Shown: in pieces, positions 1 to 11,487 of the stretch | Position numbering within the stretch: the stretch's first letter is position 1 | How the letters are laid out: each line of letters begins with the position of its first letter | Source: Rapana venosa | Taxonomy: Eukaryota; Mollusca; Gastropoda; Neogastropoda; Muricidae | NCBI GenBank assembly: GCA_028751875.1 | Contig: CM054154.1 | Coordinates: 53,903,753-53,967,752, forward strand | Reading direction: 5' to 3' | Length of the DNA stretch: 64,000 nt | Translations under genes and position numbers: made by a program | The notes under the pieces: model-generated | The model's database searches: none | What the model saw: the letters and a program-made list of their open reading frames with translations, nothing else | What the model was told of the DNA's origin: nothing

Positions 1-1850
1 AACAAACTCTTTAATGTAAACATAGCATTGAAAAATATCTAATGTATTTGCATTTTCTCACAGTTTGTCGATTTTCTTATACATACGTTGATCCGTTTCG
101 AGTTACATTGGGTGCAAATGCATTCCAAGCCTTGTGAAAGTCTGTCAATTTAACACTTATTCTTGCAATAAATTTTTTATTGCATATCTAGCTTTTAGCT
201 GGTTTTGAACATAAACAAATTTGGGATTTTGCTAGTTCTTTTCTCATTAAATATAATTTAGTATACTAAAAACTTTAAAATAAAATTCCAAATATATCAT
301 TTGTTTCTAGATATGATTAACTCAAAAATGACAAGTTATCGTTTTTTGAACACAAACATCTTAAGGAGTGAATTTCTGATTTTTTCATTAACAAGTGTTC
401 AACGCATTCCAAAAAGAACGTACACAGTCACAGTTCATAAAAAAATGTTTCAAATAGAGTCTCGTTTCTTTGACAAAGTGAATTGTGCTGTTCTGTTACC
501 ATGCATGAAGAATACATTAGTGGCATTTAGTCTATGTAGATTCTAATTGTAGCCATTTAAATTGGAATCTATGGTTATGTGTATTTTGCTGAAAAATTTT
601 GTCCCATGTATACATTGCATTTATTTTTTTTTGACCATTTGAACAAATTTTCGGTGTATTGTTATCGGGATGTTAGGATTTCATAGTTACTTTTTTGCTC
701 CTTTATGTACACTCAAGTTACACTTTATTGCACATAACATAACTCCAGGGTTGAGTTGTTTCATCTTCTATGTGAATTCCGTTTTTTTTTTAACATATTG
801 TTTTATGGCAGATATCCATCATGGTAGGTGCTAAGTCAATACAAAAGTTGTATCATTAAAAAAATTCTGGGTATTTGATAAATTCTCCATTTTCTATACT
901 GATGTGTTTATAGTATATACCCTTTCTTTATCATTTTATCATGTTTAATGTGGCATTTCCTACTATAAATATTTTCCATTATAGAAGATTGGCTCTCAAG
1001 AAGTTCGATGGTTAGTGGTATGATTTGCGTACAAAAAAAATTCTATATGCTCTAATACATGAGCCCAAAAAACGAGTTATACTTGAATATTTTAAGGGAT
1101 ATGTTGGCCCTAGCTTTCTAGTTTCAAGAACTAGTGTGGTTTCTATAGCTATATTTTGCCCCTTGTGCTCTGTTATTTTACTTTTTCTTATCCAGAAAGT
1201 TTTTAAGCAAAAAAGTAATTTTATAATTTCTGGAATGTAAGTCCACATTGTTTAATCGTTTTTAATGCTGTTCTTCTGTTAATCCTATCGTTTTTTCGTT
1301 ACAAACAAATGGAAAGCATGAATTTTGAGTTCTGTGTAATGGTCTGGTGGGATCTGTAGAGAATCAGAGATGGATTAACTTGACAGATTAATGAGATTTT
1401 AGTAAGAACTCTACATTGGAGTGATGGTTCGTTATTGCCAGATTCTAAACATCACTTTTCTTCGCTCATTATCTTTTTGGTTGATTATTTTCCAGTCAAC
1501 TAAATTTCAGTTAAACCAAGTCCCTAGTATTAAATTTAGATGAGTTCCACTTCATTTTTAAATAATGGATCGAATATCGTACTAGATCTTTTTTTATTTC
1601 CCAGCCATACCAATTTGTGTTTTATCACAATATGAATAAACTGACACTTAAAAATCTGTCATGGAATGTATAGTGATTGTTCAAAAAGAAAACCTATCAC
1701 CAATATTAAACAGTTGGGTGTCTCAGCATATGTTAGAATCATATAATACTAAACCCTGATTATTTTAAAAGACGGGAACAAACCAGAAACAAAAGGAGTT
1801 CGTAATGTGTAAGTGGCCTAAACCTAGGAACAGTATTCAACACGTAGGCG
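1..1850. other. AT-rich DNA, no gene recognised
   Basis: About 1.85 kb of AT-rich sequence with short T and A runs. Open frames of 60-80 codons occur on both strands, but their composition is that of random AT-rich DNA and they match no family I know. I see no splice-flanked exon, RNA gene or retroelement motif here. Confidence 0.6.
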
Positions 1851-1948
1851 TAAGGAGTGATGTTACTACACATACACCAACATATATATACTTACATACA
1901 TAGACCATATACATTCATAACACACACCACACACACCACACACTTCAC

Positions 1949-1950
<2 letters not shown>

Positions 1951-1988
<38 letters not shown>

Positions 1989-2300
1989 TTATTTATATAG
2001 ATATATATTATATAATAATATATATATGATCATATATATATACATATATCATTACACATACATACATATAATATATACTTCAATATAACATACACTAAGA
2101 TATACACACATACATATAAAGATATACATTCAATGGTATGTATAAACACACAACATATAGTATATATATTATATATATCTATATATAATTTATATATATA
2201 TATATATATATATCTAGATAGATATGATTATAGATTTATTTTTATATATAGATTGAGAGATAATATATATATAGTATATATATTTATTTAGTTTTTATAT
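1951..2300. repeat. TA-rich microsatellite cluster
   Basis: Runs of (TA)n at about 1951-1981, 2028-2050, 2160-2230 and 2255-2290, joined by impure TA/CA sequence. It lies just beyond the 3' end of the minus-strand family P element that follows and may have grown from that element's tail, which is inference. Confidence 0.85.
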
Positions 2301-2324
2301 TTATATTTCAATGCTTAACTGTTC

Positions 2325-5300
2325 CGTTACCGCAAGGGTGGTTAGGGGCGCGCATGGTGGACGAACGGTGGACCCAGCTGGCTCCACTTAGACGGTGTGG
2401 GCGAGTGCTGTTGACTGAGTCCTCCCCTGTCCATTCCGGATGTCGTTCGGCCACTTTCTCTGTTGCCCGTCTTCTATTCGCCTGGATGGTTCCTTGCAGG
2501 ATGGTCTTTGCAAGTCTTTCTGAGGTGTTACGTGCAGTACATTTGAGTTTTCTTTTTCGCGTTGGTCAGTAGTCGGTTCTTCTTCGTCGCACCTGTTGAG
2601 TGATATTTGACGGATTCTTTGTTGGGACATGGGTCCTTGTATGAGATGCCAAGGAGAGCCCTTATGAAGAATCTATTTTACTGCTTGGTCTCTTTGTAGG
2701 TCTGCATTAGTGTCCATGCCTCCCAGGCGTAAAGAAGCCTTGAGGTGATAGCGCGTTTAGTAAACTTTACCTTGGTTCCGAGAGGGATGTTTTATGTCTC
2801 TCCTATGGTTTCAGTCTTGCCATTGCTGCTGCCTGTTGTGCCGCTTTGCTAGGATTTTCGGTTTCGCACCTCTCATAATGTGGCTCAGGTATTGAAATGG
2901 TTCAACTGTTCAGTTCTTTTCCGCTGAGAGTGTCTTGGTGGTGATTGGTGGGATGTTTGTCTGAGCATGGTTTTCTCGGTGTGATTTTGCCGTATGTGAG
3001 GATTATTTTCGTTAGTTTGCTTACTAGGTTTGGCAGTTTTTTCATTCCTGCCAGACCGTCAATGTATCGGCACCTGAGGTTGGTGATTGTTCGCCCTCCA
3101 ATGCTGACTGTGCCCTGTGTGGTTTCAAGGCGTCAGTCTGATGCGTTCGAGGAAATGTTAAATAATGTCGGCGATGCAGCTCGTGGACCACCTGAGGTAG
3201 AACCATTCCTACGTGCCTGTTCGAGTATGCACTGGTGGCTTTGAGTAGAGTTACTTGGATGGTGTGGTCAGTTCTGGCCGTGTTGCTTTCGTTCATGGTG
3301 GCCACAGAGGTCATGCACATACTCTATCGAAGGCCTTCTTAAATAATGAAGAGTGGAAGATGTCTAGCTGGTGCTGGCTGTATTTCGCACACAGAAACCT
3401 CAGGTTGAATTTCTGTTCTTGTGGTGTTATTTTGGGCGGAACGGTGCTCTTGGCGATGATCTCTTCTGCCTGTGGTTTCAGCCTAGTTCTAGGATCACTT
3501 GCGCATGATTTACCTGGCAATGATTATGAGGTTGATTGTCCTGTAGTTTTGGATGCTGGAAGATTTCCTTTCTTATATTTTAGGGAGAGAGATGATGAAG
3601 TGATTGGGTCCATGGGTAGGCCCTCTCCGGTCTGCCAGATCGTGTTGCAGTTACTTTTACGGTGTTGTCTGCTTCTCCCATGTTGGCTAGCTTCTGCTGG
3701 GTGTTGTCGATTCTGCTGAATTTCTTTCTTAACGATCTTAAATTGTACTTTACTTCTTCGCATAGATTGGGGAGTTGTCTTTATTCGTCTGAGTTGGCTT
3801 GCAGTAGCTGGGCGGCTCTCGCGTCGATGATTGTAGAGTTGGAACAGTATTCCGTCCATCTGCCAACGTTTCTTCTTTTCTGTAGGGAATTTCCCTTCTT
3901 TGTCTGGATGTTACTGACTCTTCTGTTTCTGTTGGTGAGCTCTTTCAGACAATCTGGTATGCTCTTTGTGCTATTTTCTTTGTCAGGTCTCTTCGATTTT
4001 GTACATTGTTTCTCTATCCCATTCTCTTGGTTTCCTATGTCTCTCATGGATTCATTGTTGATTTTTGTATCACTGCTCATGTCGTGTTTATATCTTTTAG
4101 GTTCTCGTTTAGTGTCGCACATTTTCAAGATTTCACCTTGTGACCCTGTTGTGTTTTGGCCATGTTTGGCCAGAAGTATGCTTGCTGTTCAGTCCTTCAT
4201 GTGTTAAAAGGGTGGTCATCCGTTTTGGCATCTTTTCAAGTGCAGCAGTGGTGCGATTTTCCTCCTATTGTTGTTGGAAGGATCGGCGTGGTGGGTTCCT
4301 TCAGTTTGCTCCCAGGTTGACTTGAGTCTGGTGTTCGTTGTTTATTGGTCTTTTCAATCGATCTAAAGTTCAGGAGCACGAGGTCATGATCGATGGCCTG
4401 TATTGCACTGGGAATGTTCGTCTTGGCTATGTTGAGCAGCTCGAAACGGTTTGACCTGAGATAGTAGTCAGTCTGGTTGTGATGGATCATTGGGTGCCAG
4501 CATGTCAGCTCGTCGGGGCTGCGTTGTGTCTAAGGGTCTTGGCGAGACAGTGTTCCTTTGTAGTGGCAATTCCAGTAGTCGGGAAGTTCGCTCATTGGTG
4601 AAGCTTTAAGGTGGGTTCGCAGATTTGCTCCAGTCTTTCAGTGCGTCTCGCACTTGGCATTCAGTTTTCTGGATGATCCATGATGTCTGTTCTTGTTATC
4701 TTATCGATGATGCCCTGTAGTTGGTTGTAGAATTCTTACGATTCATCATCGTGATCCGTTGTTGGTGCGTAGGCGTGGAATTACTGTGATGTTGAATTGG
4801 GTCAGGGCGTGGGGCGGAGGGCTGGGGGCTGGGTCAGCGGGGCTGCGGCGGGAGAATGGGCGGTTGGGCCGTTGTGGCCTCGCTAGGGGCCGGGTGGGCT
4901 GAGGTGAGCCCTCTCTGCTAGGAGCTGGCATAAGGGTGTTTATGGGTTAGTATCCTTACGAGTTTTGTATTCTTGTTGGCAAGATGCCTACGCCATGATA
5001 ATGCTTGTCCTGCTCCCGCTATGTAAGGAGGCATATGGACCTCGTCAGTATGGTGTTCACGTGCTTTTACATGACCTCACAGAGACTACCAAATGCGGTG
5101 TACTTGTCCGCTGTATATGGAGTTTGGAGTTTGCTGTTTTGGGCAGACTTCTGGAGTTCATGTTGCGATGGTTGATGTAGTCTCTTCTTGATTTTAGTTG
5201 TAGGGTTCCAAGTAGCACACTTGGGCGCCTCGCTGGTGGGCAGACGGAAGGCGCGGTCCTGTTGACGGGCGGCAACCGATCCGGTATTTTTTATTTTTGG

Positions 5301-5400
5301 TCCAATTCCATTTAGCGTGTCTGGGCAAAGTAGCCTGCGGCACCATCTCTCTCAGGTGATTTTTGGGTTGGGTTGTCCACATGTAATGTGGTAGGGTTAT
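2325..5400 (-). mobile_element. Decayed EN/RT non-LTR retrotransposon, family P
   Basis: Read on the minus strand from 5400 down, fragments of one ORF2-like protein can be followed across several frames. About 4750-4800 gives a reading like FNITVIPRLRTNN and EFYNQLQ, an endonuclease (EN) core. 4236-4500 gives QTDYYLRSNRFELL and AIDHDLVLLNF, the QIDYIL/SDH end of the EN fold. 3030-3160 gives TVSIGGRTITNLR followed by a damaged FADD box. 2330-2770 gives the conserved C-terminal end: LLYACEAWTL, LAKTILQGTIQ, then the RRRATEKVAERHPEWTG pattern. Stops and frameshifts occur every 100-200 bases, so this is a fossil. The whole resembles a family often labelled craniofacial development protein 2-like or jockey-like in invertebrate annotations; the exact clade is not assigned. 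GC content is higher than in flanking DNA. Confidence 0.8.
4236..4910 (-). pseudogene. Endonuclease domain remnant of family P
   Basis: This is the apurinic/apyrimidinic-type endonuclease part of the family P element, which in a live copy nicks target DNA to prime reverse transcription. On the minus strand 4800-4620 reads as a beta-strand like NITVIxAYAPTT, an EFYNQLQGIIDK helix and a degraded GDWNAK-like turn. 4490-4236 carries HHNQTDYYLRSNRF and IDHDLVLLNF, corresponding to the substrate-contact and SDH catalytic motifs; the S of SDH is replaced. At least three frameshifts separate the parts, so no enzyme could be made. The GC-rich stretch at 4800-4920 is proline-rich in one frame, which I take as composition rather than protein. 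Confidence 0.7.
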
Positions 5401-5443
5401 GGTTATGTGGAGAGGACATCTGATGAATCATATTATATTATAA

Positions 5444-5466
5444 ATATATATATATATATATATATA
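5444..5466. repeat. (TA)n microsatellite
   Basis: About 11 TA units just upstream of the 5' side of the family P remnant. Confidence 0.9.
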
Positions 5467-6060
5467 TTTTTTATTATTTAATGATATGATTTCACTGCTC
5501 TTCAATGACACAGGGCATTCTGTCACATGAGCACACTCAGGCAGCACAACCTGTCCACTGCCCCTGAGGTGTCATCTCGGCCTTGCACTGGTACACTCCC
5601 CCTACTGCCACAGCGCCGCAGGGGGATGGGAAGCACTTCTGGCAGTCCATCACTTAGAGTCCAGGATGCTAGATCGTAAACAATTGGGCGCCTTGTGTGC
5701 TCAAAACAGAAAAACCGACCCTTTAGTTTGCGGCTGGCACTTTCCTTCCGTAATAAATACATCTGGCTGCTATCTAGCACGCGCGGGTCAGGGGTCAAGT
5801 AGCGTCTCGCGGGTGCAGCACACATTACTATGCTTGTTATTAGCGATGGGCGAATTTTATTTGAGAGGTTAATGTATCTTTCGCTGCTGGATGTTGCTAC
5901 TTGATTTTTGAACAGTATACTATTTAGTGAACAAAAACTTAATACCTGCTTTACTTGTTGGTGGTGACGGTTGTACGTAATTTTGTTAAACTAATTTAAA
6001 CAGTTTTTTTTTAAAACATTGTGTTTCCCAAGAAACGATGCTGCGTGTTAGTGTGTTTCT
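5467..6060. other. No recognised gene
   Basis: Roughly 600 bases of mixed composition. A minus-strand 100-codon open frame (5523-5825) and a plus-strand 68-codon one overlap each other, and neither has a motif, repeat or splice context I recognise. Confidence 0.5.
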
Positions 6061-6063
<3 letters not shown>

Positions 6064-6105
<42 letters not shown>

Positions 6106-6561
6106 GTGCTGTGGGTGTGTGTGTGTGTGTGTTGTGTGTGTGTGTGTGGGTAAGTAATAAGTAAGTAAGTAAGTAAGTAAGTCTTCAGGACATCCCTTAA
6201 AATAGGGAGATGCATAAGAGAGGAGAGAGAGAGAGAGAGATGAGAGAGAGGAGGGGGGGGGGGGGAAGGAGAGATCGAGGGGGGGGGGGAGAGGATCTAC
6301 TCTTGTGTGAGTGGTGTGTGTGTGTGTGGTCCTGGCATGTATTGTGTGGTGTGTAGGTATTGTGTTGTGTGTGTGGGGGATGTGAGTGTGCGTGCGTGGG
6401 TGGTGCGCGCGCGTGTGCGTTGGCTGTTGTGTTGTTCGCGCCACGTGTGTGCGGGCGTGGTGTGCGTATGTGCCCGTGCTATGCTTGTGTGAACTTAGAT
6501 CTTCAGTTTAAACGTCTGCCACCAAAAAGTGATATCAGGACGATTTTGTGTGTGGTGTGTG

Positions 6562-6594
<33 letters not shown>

Positions 6595-7158
6595 GTGTGT
6601 GTGTGGGGTGTGTTGTGTGTGTGTTGTGGTGTGTATGTGTGTGTGTGTGAGTGTGTTTTTGTGTGTGGTGTGTGAGTGTGCGTGCCTGTGTGAGTTTGAA
6701 GTGTGTGTATGAGAGTGTGTAATAGCGAGAATGTTGTGTGTGCATGTTCGAGTGTGTTGGTGTGTGTATGTGCGTGGTGAATGGCGTGTGTGTATGTGTT
6801 TGTGTGTGTAAGTGTGTGTGTTTGTGTGTGTGTGGTGTTTAAGTGTGTGTGAGTGAACTGTGTGTGAGTATATGAGTGAAATTGTTGGCGTGTGTGAGTG
6901 TGTGTGTGTGTGTGTGTGCGTGCGTTGAGGTGTGTACGTGTAAGTAAATATATCCATAAATTGAGTTATGTATGTGTGTTCTGTAGGTGTGTGGTGAGTG
7001 TGTGTGTGCGCGCGCGCCGTTGTTTGCGTGTGAACAAGCAAGCTATGTGTGAGGGTCTTGCGTGCGTGTGTGTGTGTGTGGTGTGGTGTGTGTGTGTGTG
7101 TAGTGTGTGTGTGTGTGTTTGTGTAGTGTGTGTGTGTGTGTGCGTGTGTGTGTTGTGA
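6064..7158. repeat. Long GT-rich microsatellite field
   Basis: Nearly 1.1 kb dominated by (GT)n: a clean run at 6064-6104, then GT with GTGC, GTAA, GA and G-run interruptions (GAGA plus poly-G at about 6224-6293). The Cys/Val and Thr/His open frames here are translations of the repeat, not proteins. The part from about 6480 belongs to the dispersed 3'-end repeat described in the next entry. Confidence 0.92.
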
Positions 7159-7520
7159 GTGCCAGTAATTGCCTAATCATCAAAAAACCGTTATAAAATT
7201 AGGGCTTGCTAAAAAAAACAATTCCTCCCCCAAAAAAAAAAAAACAAACACCAACACAAAGAAAACAAATAACAAAAAAAAACCACAAATAAACCTTTAG
7301 GGGAATAAGGACAGAACATGTTTCTAAATCTTCAAAACCAGTCGTGGATACAAATAGACAAGGAAAAACTTGAACAACTAACAATCGGTTACTATTAATA
7401 GCCAAAAAGTTTGGACTTTGGGACGTAGATATTTGCACTAAGTCATGGGGTAAAAACAAGGGGCATTAAGAGAGGTTTACAGAAACATTATTTAAATGAT
7501 AGCTTTTTAATTCATGATGA
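6487..7520 (-). mobile_element. Solo 3' end of family B (GT-rich 3' UTR copy)
   Basis: This stretch aligns by eye with 20400-21060, the DNA immediately 3' of element B. Both share gtgagtatatgagtgaaatt, a GGGTCTTGCGTGCGTGT block, then the unique part beginning gccagtaattgcctaa / gccaataaaatgacctaa and running through agaacatgtttctaaatctt and gggcattaagag. The extreme end at about 6487-6545, read on the minus strand as ctgatatcact...ttaaactgaag, matches the 3' end of the related fragment at 14618-14660. I therefore read this as a 5'-truncated insertion containing only 3' UTR. The microsatellite inside it is part of the element, not an accident of the site. Confidence 0.65.
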
Positions 7521-7533
7521 TCAATCATGTGTG

Positions 7534-7535
<2 letters not shown>

Positions 7536-7578
<43 letters not shown>

Positions 7579-7870
7579 TTTGTCGGTGTGTGTGTGTGTG
7601 TGTTTGTGTGATGGCCACGACCTATGTCGAGGTGCTTTGGTTGTGTCAGTTTCAAGGTGTTAGTTATCTCAAGACATAGTGTTGCATGGCATCTTCTTGT
7701 AGTTACATGTGTGTGGTGTGCACAGTGGCGTGTTATGAGGAGTGCGTGCGGCGCGTTTGTGTGTGTATAGTGTATGGTACATGTATTTATGCATTTTTGT
7801 GGGTGTGATATGTTTGTCTGTTGTGTGTGTATGTGTGTGTGCACGCGTGCGTCATGTGTGTGTGTTTATT
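7536..7870. repeat. GT microsatellites
   Basis: (GT)n at 7536-7610 with a TCGGTG interruption, then looser GT/GC repeats at about 7706-7870, separated by roughly 90 bases of unique sequence. Confidence 0.88.
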
Positions 7871-9289
7871 TATTTTGCTTTTCGTTTATCTTCAAGGATA
7901 ATGGATATAAGATATTGTGCTTTTTAAAAAATCTAGTTCGTGTATTTGGAGTTTTGTAATTTTGTCATCTTGTGTGTGTTTTCTTTCGCTTTTTTTTTGG
8001 GTGTTGCTTTGATGTTACTGTAGGCTGTGTGCAATTGGGTTTTTTAATGTTCACAAACAGGACTGATACAGTGATAAACTTTGATCACAAACCATTCTTA
8101 ACAGGATCAGAAATGCTCTATTTGATAGTATTCAGAAACATCAGTGTGATGACATAAATACATGGCATTTGTGAGGTATCTTGGCTTGAGGTCCAGTATA
8201 GGATACTGAAGACATTTGTTTTCTACTTGTGTTCTCGGGGTTATAATTATGCGTGTACTGACATGGTTCTGTACAAACTTCAGCTGTAGCAAGGATAATG
8301 CTAAAAGTGATGAAACAGTAGACTGTGTAGTGTGTACGCCTGACCAGCAGGAGTGTTATAGAGACGTCAGATAGTGACAATAATGGACTGCGGCAGACAC
8401 TATCCCCACACTTTCATCACCCTGCTCTCACGGGGCTGGCGCGCGCCGTTAGGGTAGCCGTACGGTGTGTTTATTTATGGCCTCGTTTGCAAACTGGTTG
8501 AGGTAACATCCCCCAAAAGGTTAGTCTGATGCAGACTTATTCACTGTTTTCTCTATGTTCATGTTAAGAATTAAATATTATCTTTTTTAGAGGAGTTAGA
8601 ATGTCTTTTATTTTTGTGATTGTGTTTCTTCTGCACTCTCTGTTTATCTTATGGTCTGTTGAAACTGCTGAAAATCAACCGTATGAAAGAAATTACATGG
8701 ATTTTTGGAGTCAAAAGGAAAGTCGTTTAAAGCTAAAACCAGCGTGCCTTTGGTTGTCGTTTTTAAAATTCAATGTGCAAGAGGGGAGGATGTGTGAAAA
8801 GACCCAAGGGTAATTTCGGTACAGCTGCAAGCGGCTAGTGCCTGCGTTCCTTTTGCTCTGTTTATTTATATCCCACGCCCCTGCCAGCTTGCAGGTCATG
8901 GAACTTTGGTGGCACCTAAAGGGAGGGAATGAAGAGCATTTGCTTCTCAGGACAAAACAAATCAGTCAATGCAAATGATTTGCAGACACAAACGTGGCAA
9001 AAAAAGGGGGGTGTGGAAGTACAGAACGCTGGTCACTACCAGCTTCATCAAGGGAACATCAAAACCATTCAAAGACCTGCCACCATACAGCCAGACAGAC
9101 CAATAAACCTGCATCTCGGAACATTTCCACTGCAAACACATGATTCCAACCACCGCAACACACAGCCAGAGCCTCTACACTTACTTCTGACCAAATGAAC
9201 TACACTGTGAAGGAGGGGGGGGGCTGACCACTCAGGCAATATATGACGGCAGGAAGGAAGAAAATCTTTAAGAGAAACCTAGAGAAAAA
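7871..9289. other. Unannotated sequence, no gene supported
   Basis: About 1.4 kb with no retroelement motif or RNA gene that I can identify. A plus-strand 89-codon open frame at 8929-9198 (Gln/His/Asn-rich, no recognised domain) is the longest tidy reading. It lacks an evident promoter, polyadenylation context or homologous copy elsewhere in the window, so I do not call it a gene. A short GC-rich island occurs at about 8430-8465. Confidence 0.45.
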
Positions 9290-11487
9290 AGAAAACAACA
9301 CAGGTCATTTAATGAAAATAATAATATGGTCTCCTAAACAGTTAATCAAAGACAATAAGAGTATAATTTCCGCATGTATAAGATACGTGTGTTACTAAAG
9401 CACCAACTCTCAAGAGACTCGAGAGACGCCCAAGCGGCCAAACTCAACTAGCCTGATAACCATCCTCTCAGACGATCTTTTTTAAACTTTTTTTTCGGAG
9501 GGGGGGTGGGGGCTGTCCTGCCCACCCTTCCGTAACAGAAAGCGAATTACACACCACCGACCACACACCACTCCCGGGATTCCTCAACAAAAGGAACAGA
9601 TGCAAAAGAAAAGATGGTGACTCAACAGTAACGCAAAGTCAGTACTCATATTACTCTGGTTAACCTCCGTGTCCATGTTCATTTGAATGTCCAGTTTCAG
9701 TGTCCCGCCTTCTTTGTTTCACCACAACTTGCCGTTAGAGGACAGGCGGTGTGAATGTGACCTTGCTGTATCACAGTTTGTTAATTGAGTTGGTCAAGTC
9801 CTCTCCACTGGCCACCTGTTTGCTTCAGCTTGCCGCGGTCCGCCAGTAACTCGATTCCGGACCTTCCTCTGAGTTGGCGGTCTTTGCCCTCTGTTTCCCC
9901 ATGCGGTGCGCGATTTCTATGTAGGCCTTTGTCATGGTCTCGATCTTTTAAAGCGTGGTACATTTCCGAGCATGCGTCCCAAGCAGTCACACGTCTCCTC
10001 TCTCTGATTGAATTGCTGTACATCAAGCCATTTTAAATTGTCGGACCATGTTGATCTTGGTCATTCAAAGCTCTCTTGATGGTTTCTTCTTCTTTCCACA
10101 CTGGTCTAATTTCTTTCTGAGACTCTCTGTTCTCCCTCCTTCAGCGTTTTCACTCGGCTGCCAGAATGTTTCTCATTCCGGAGCTCGAAGACAACACCTC
10201 CAATGCTCGGTATCCTTGAATGTCCCCACTGTCCTTAATGTCTTGTCTTTCGTAAACTGTTGTCCAGTTGGCTGTCTCGCGCTTCTTTTGTCCTGTCGAT
10301 GCTTATCTTTTTAGACTGGTGCATTGATCACTGCCGGAAGAAGAGAAGCCGATGGCTGTTTACGTTTCTGGGGAGTGTTGCTTGATGGTGCATCCATGAC
10401 CAGTTTGCTCACAGAGTCCTTGTGTTTTAAATTTCACCCTCGCTCAGTTTTTTTTTTTTTTATTTAGTATTTTTTTTTTTGTTTTTTTATTTTTTTAGTT
10501 TATGTTTTAGTTTTTTTTATAATTTTTTTTTATTTTTTTTTTTAGTTTTTGTTTTTGAGCTTTATTTTTTATTTTTATTTATATTTATTGATGTATATTT
10601 TTTAGTTTTATTTTAGCTTTTTTTTTTTATTATTTTTTTGTAATTATTTTTTTATGTTTTTTTACGTTTTTTTTTTTTTATTTTTTATTTTTTTTTTTTT
10701 ATATAAAATAATAGTTTTCTTTATCATTTTTAGCATTTATTTTATTTATTTTTTCTTTTTTCGTTTTTTTTTTTTTTTTATAATTTTTATATTTTTTATT
10801 TTTATTTTCTTTGTATTATTTTTTTATTTGATTAGCATTTTTTTTTCTTATTTTATTTTTTTATTTTTTTTTATTTTTTTTTATTTGAGTTTTATAGCAG
10901 TTATTTTTACGTATTTTTCTAGTCTTTAGTATTTTTTTTTAGTAATTATTTTATTTATTTTTATTCTTTTTTTTTATCTTTTTTTTTATTTTTTATATTA
11001 GTTTTTTTTTTTTTTTATTTTTTTTTTTTTTTTTTTATTTTTTATTTTTTTTTTTTTTTTTTTTAATTTTTTATTTATTTTTAGCAGTCAACACCAAACT
11101 TTGGTCGCCATTCCCTCTCTCTACCGTTCCTCCCCCCCCCCCCCCCCACCCCCGTCCCCCAGAGCTCGAATGCTTATTGATAGATGATTCTGTAGATTTT
11201 CTCAGTTCCTCGCCGCCCACAGTTATTATTTTCATAGCATTTAGTAAATCTCTGCAAACAGTTCTTCTGCCATCCTTGGAGCCTTCATGTTCGGTTACAT
11301 CTTGCATTGCTTTTGCTTTTTGCACAGTACGTCCCAACACAGACTATTAGTGTTACAGGTCATCTCTCTCCCCTCCAAAGACAGCTAAGGAAAAAATGCA
11401 TGCAGCAATAGCTATCTGCTGTTCCTCAGGCTTGCTCTTTTGGTAAGCTGTTTTCGCTTTTCCCTTTACTGTTCAAAGCAGAGAAAA
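9290..11487. repeat. Tandem duplication, copy 1
   Basis: First unit of a head-to-tail pair with 11488-13017. Shared landmarks in the same order: AAAAAAGAAAA then ttaatgaaa and taaacagttaa; cgatctttttTaaac plus a G-run (9475-9510 versus 11670-11705); tgtccatttgaatgtcca-like block (9678 versus 11866); ttgccgttagagga (9729 versus 11921); cacactggtctaattctt (10097 versus 12293); cagctcgaagacaacacc (10180 versus 12366); aactttggtcgc; ggagccttcatgttcggttac (11278 versus 12810); and tttactgttcaaagcaga at the end. The unit is about 1.5 kb without the T-rich insert. Neither copy encodes a protein I recognise. Confidence 0.85.
10449..11083. repeat. T-rich insert in duplication copy 1
   Basis: About 635 bases consisting almost only of T, with single A and occasional G or C, including T runs of 10-20. 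In copy 2 the flanking sequence is continuous at the matching point (about 12615: caccttgctg then aaacccaactttgg), so this tract is an insertion or expansion specific to copy 1. The 91-codon Phe/Ile frame inside it is an artefact of poly-T. Confidence 0.85.

Noticed and set aside
2945..4207. Plus-strand frames of 99-181 codons over the family P remnant
   Set aside because: Antisense shadows of the minus-strand RT region; they have no domain of their own.
4746..4931. Pro/Arg-rich 61-codon minus-strand frame
   Set aside because: A GC-rich stretch at the edge of the family P endonuclease remnant; the correct EN reading is in neighbouring frames.
6360..7041. Long Cys/Val and Thr/His open frames on both strands
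   Set aside because: Direct translation of GT/CA repeats; no non-repeat sequence or start context.
8929..9198. 89-codon plus-strand frame as a small host gene
   Set aside because: No recognisable domain, no second copy, no supporting signals; kept only as a remark.
10654..10929. Phe/Ile-rich 91-codon frame
   Set aside because: Translation of the T-rich insert.
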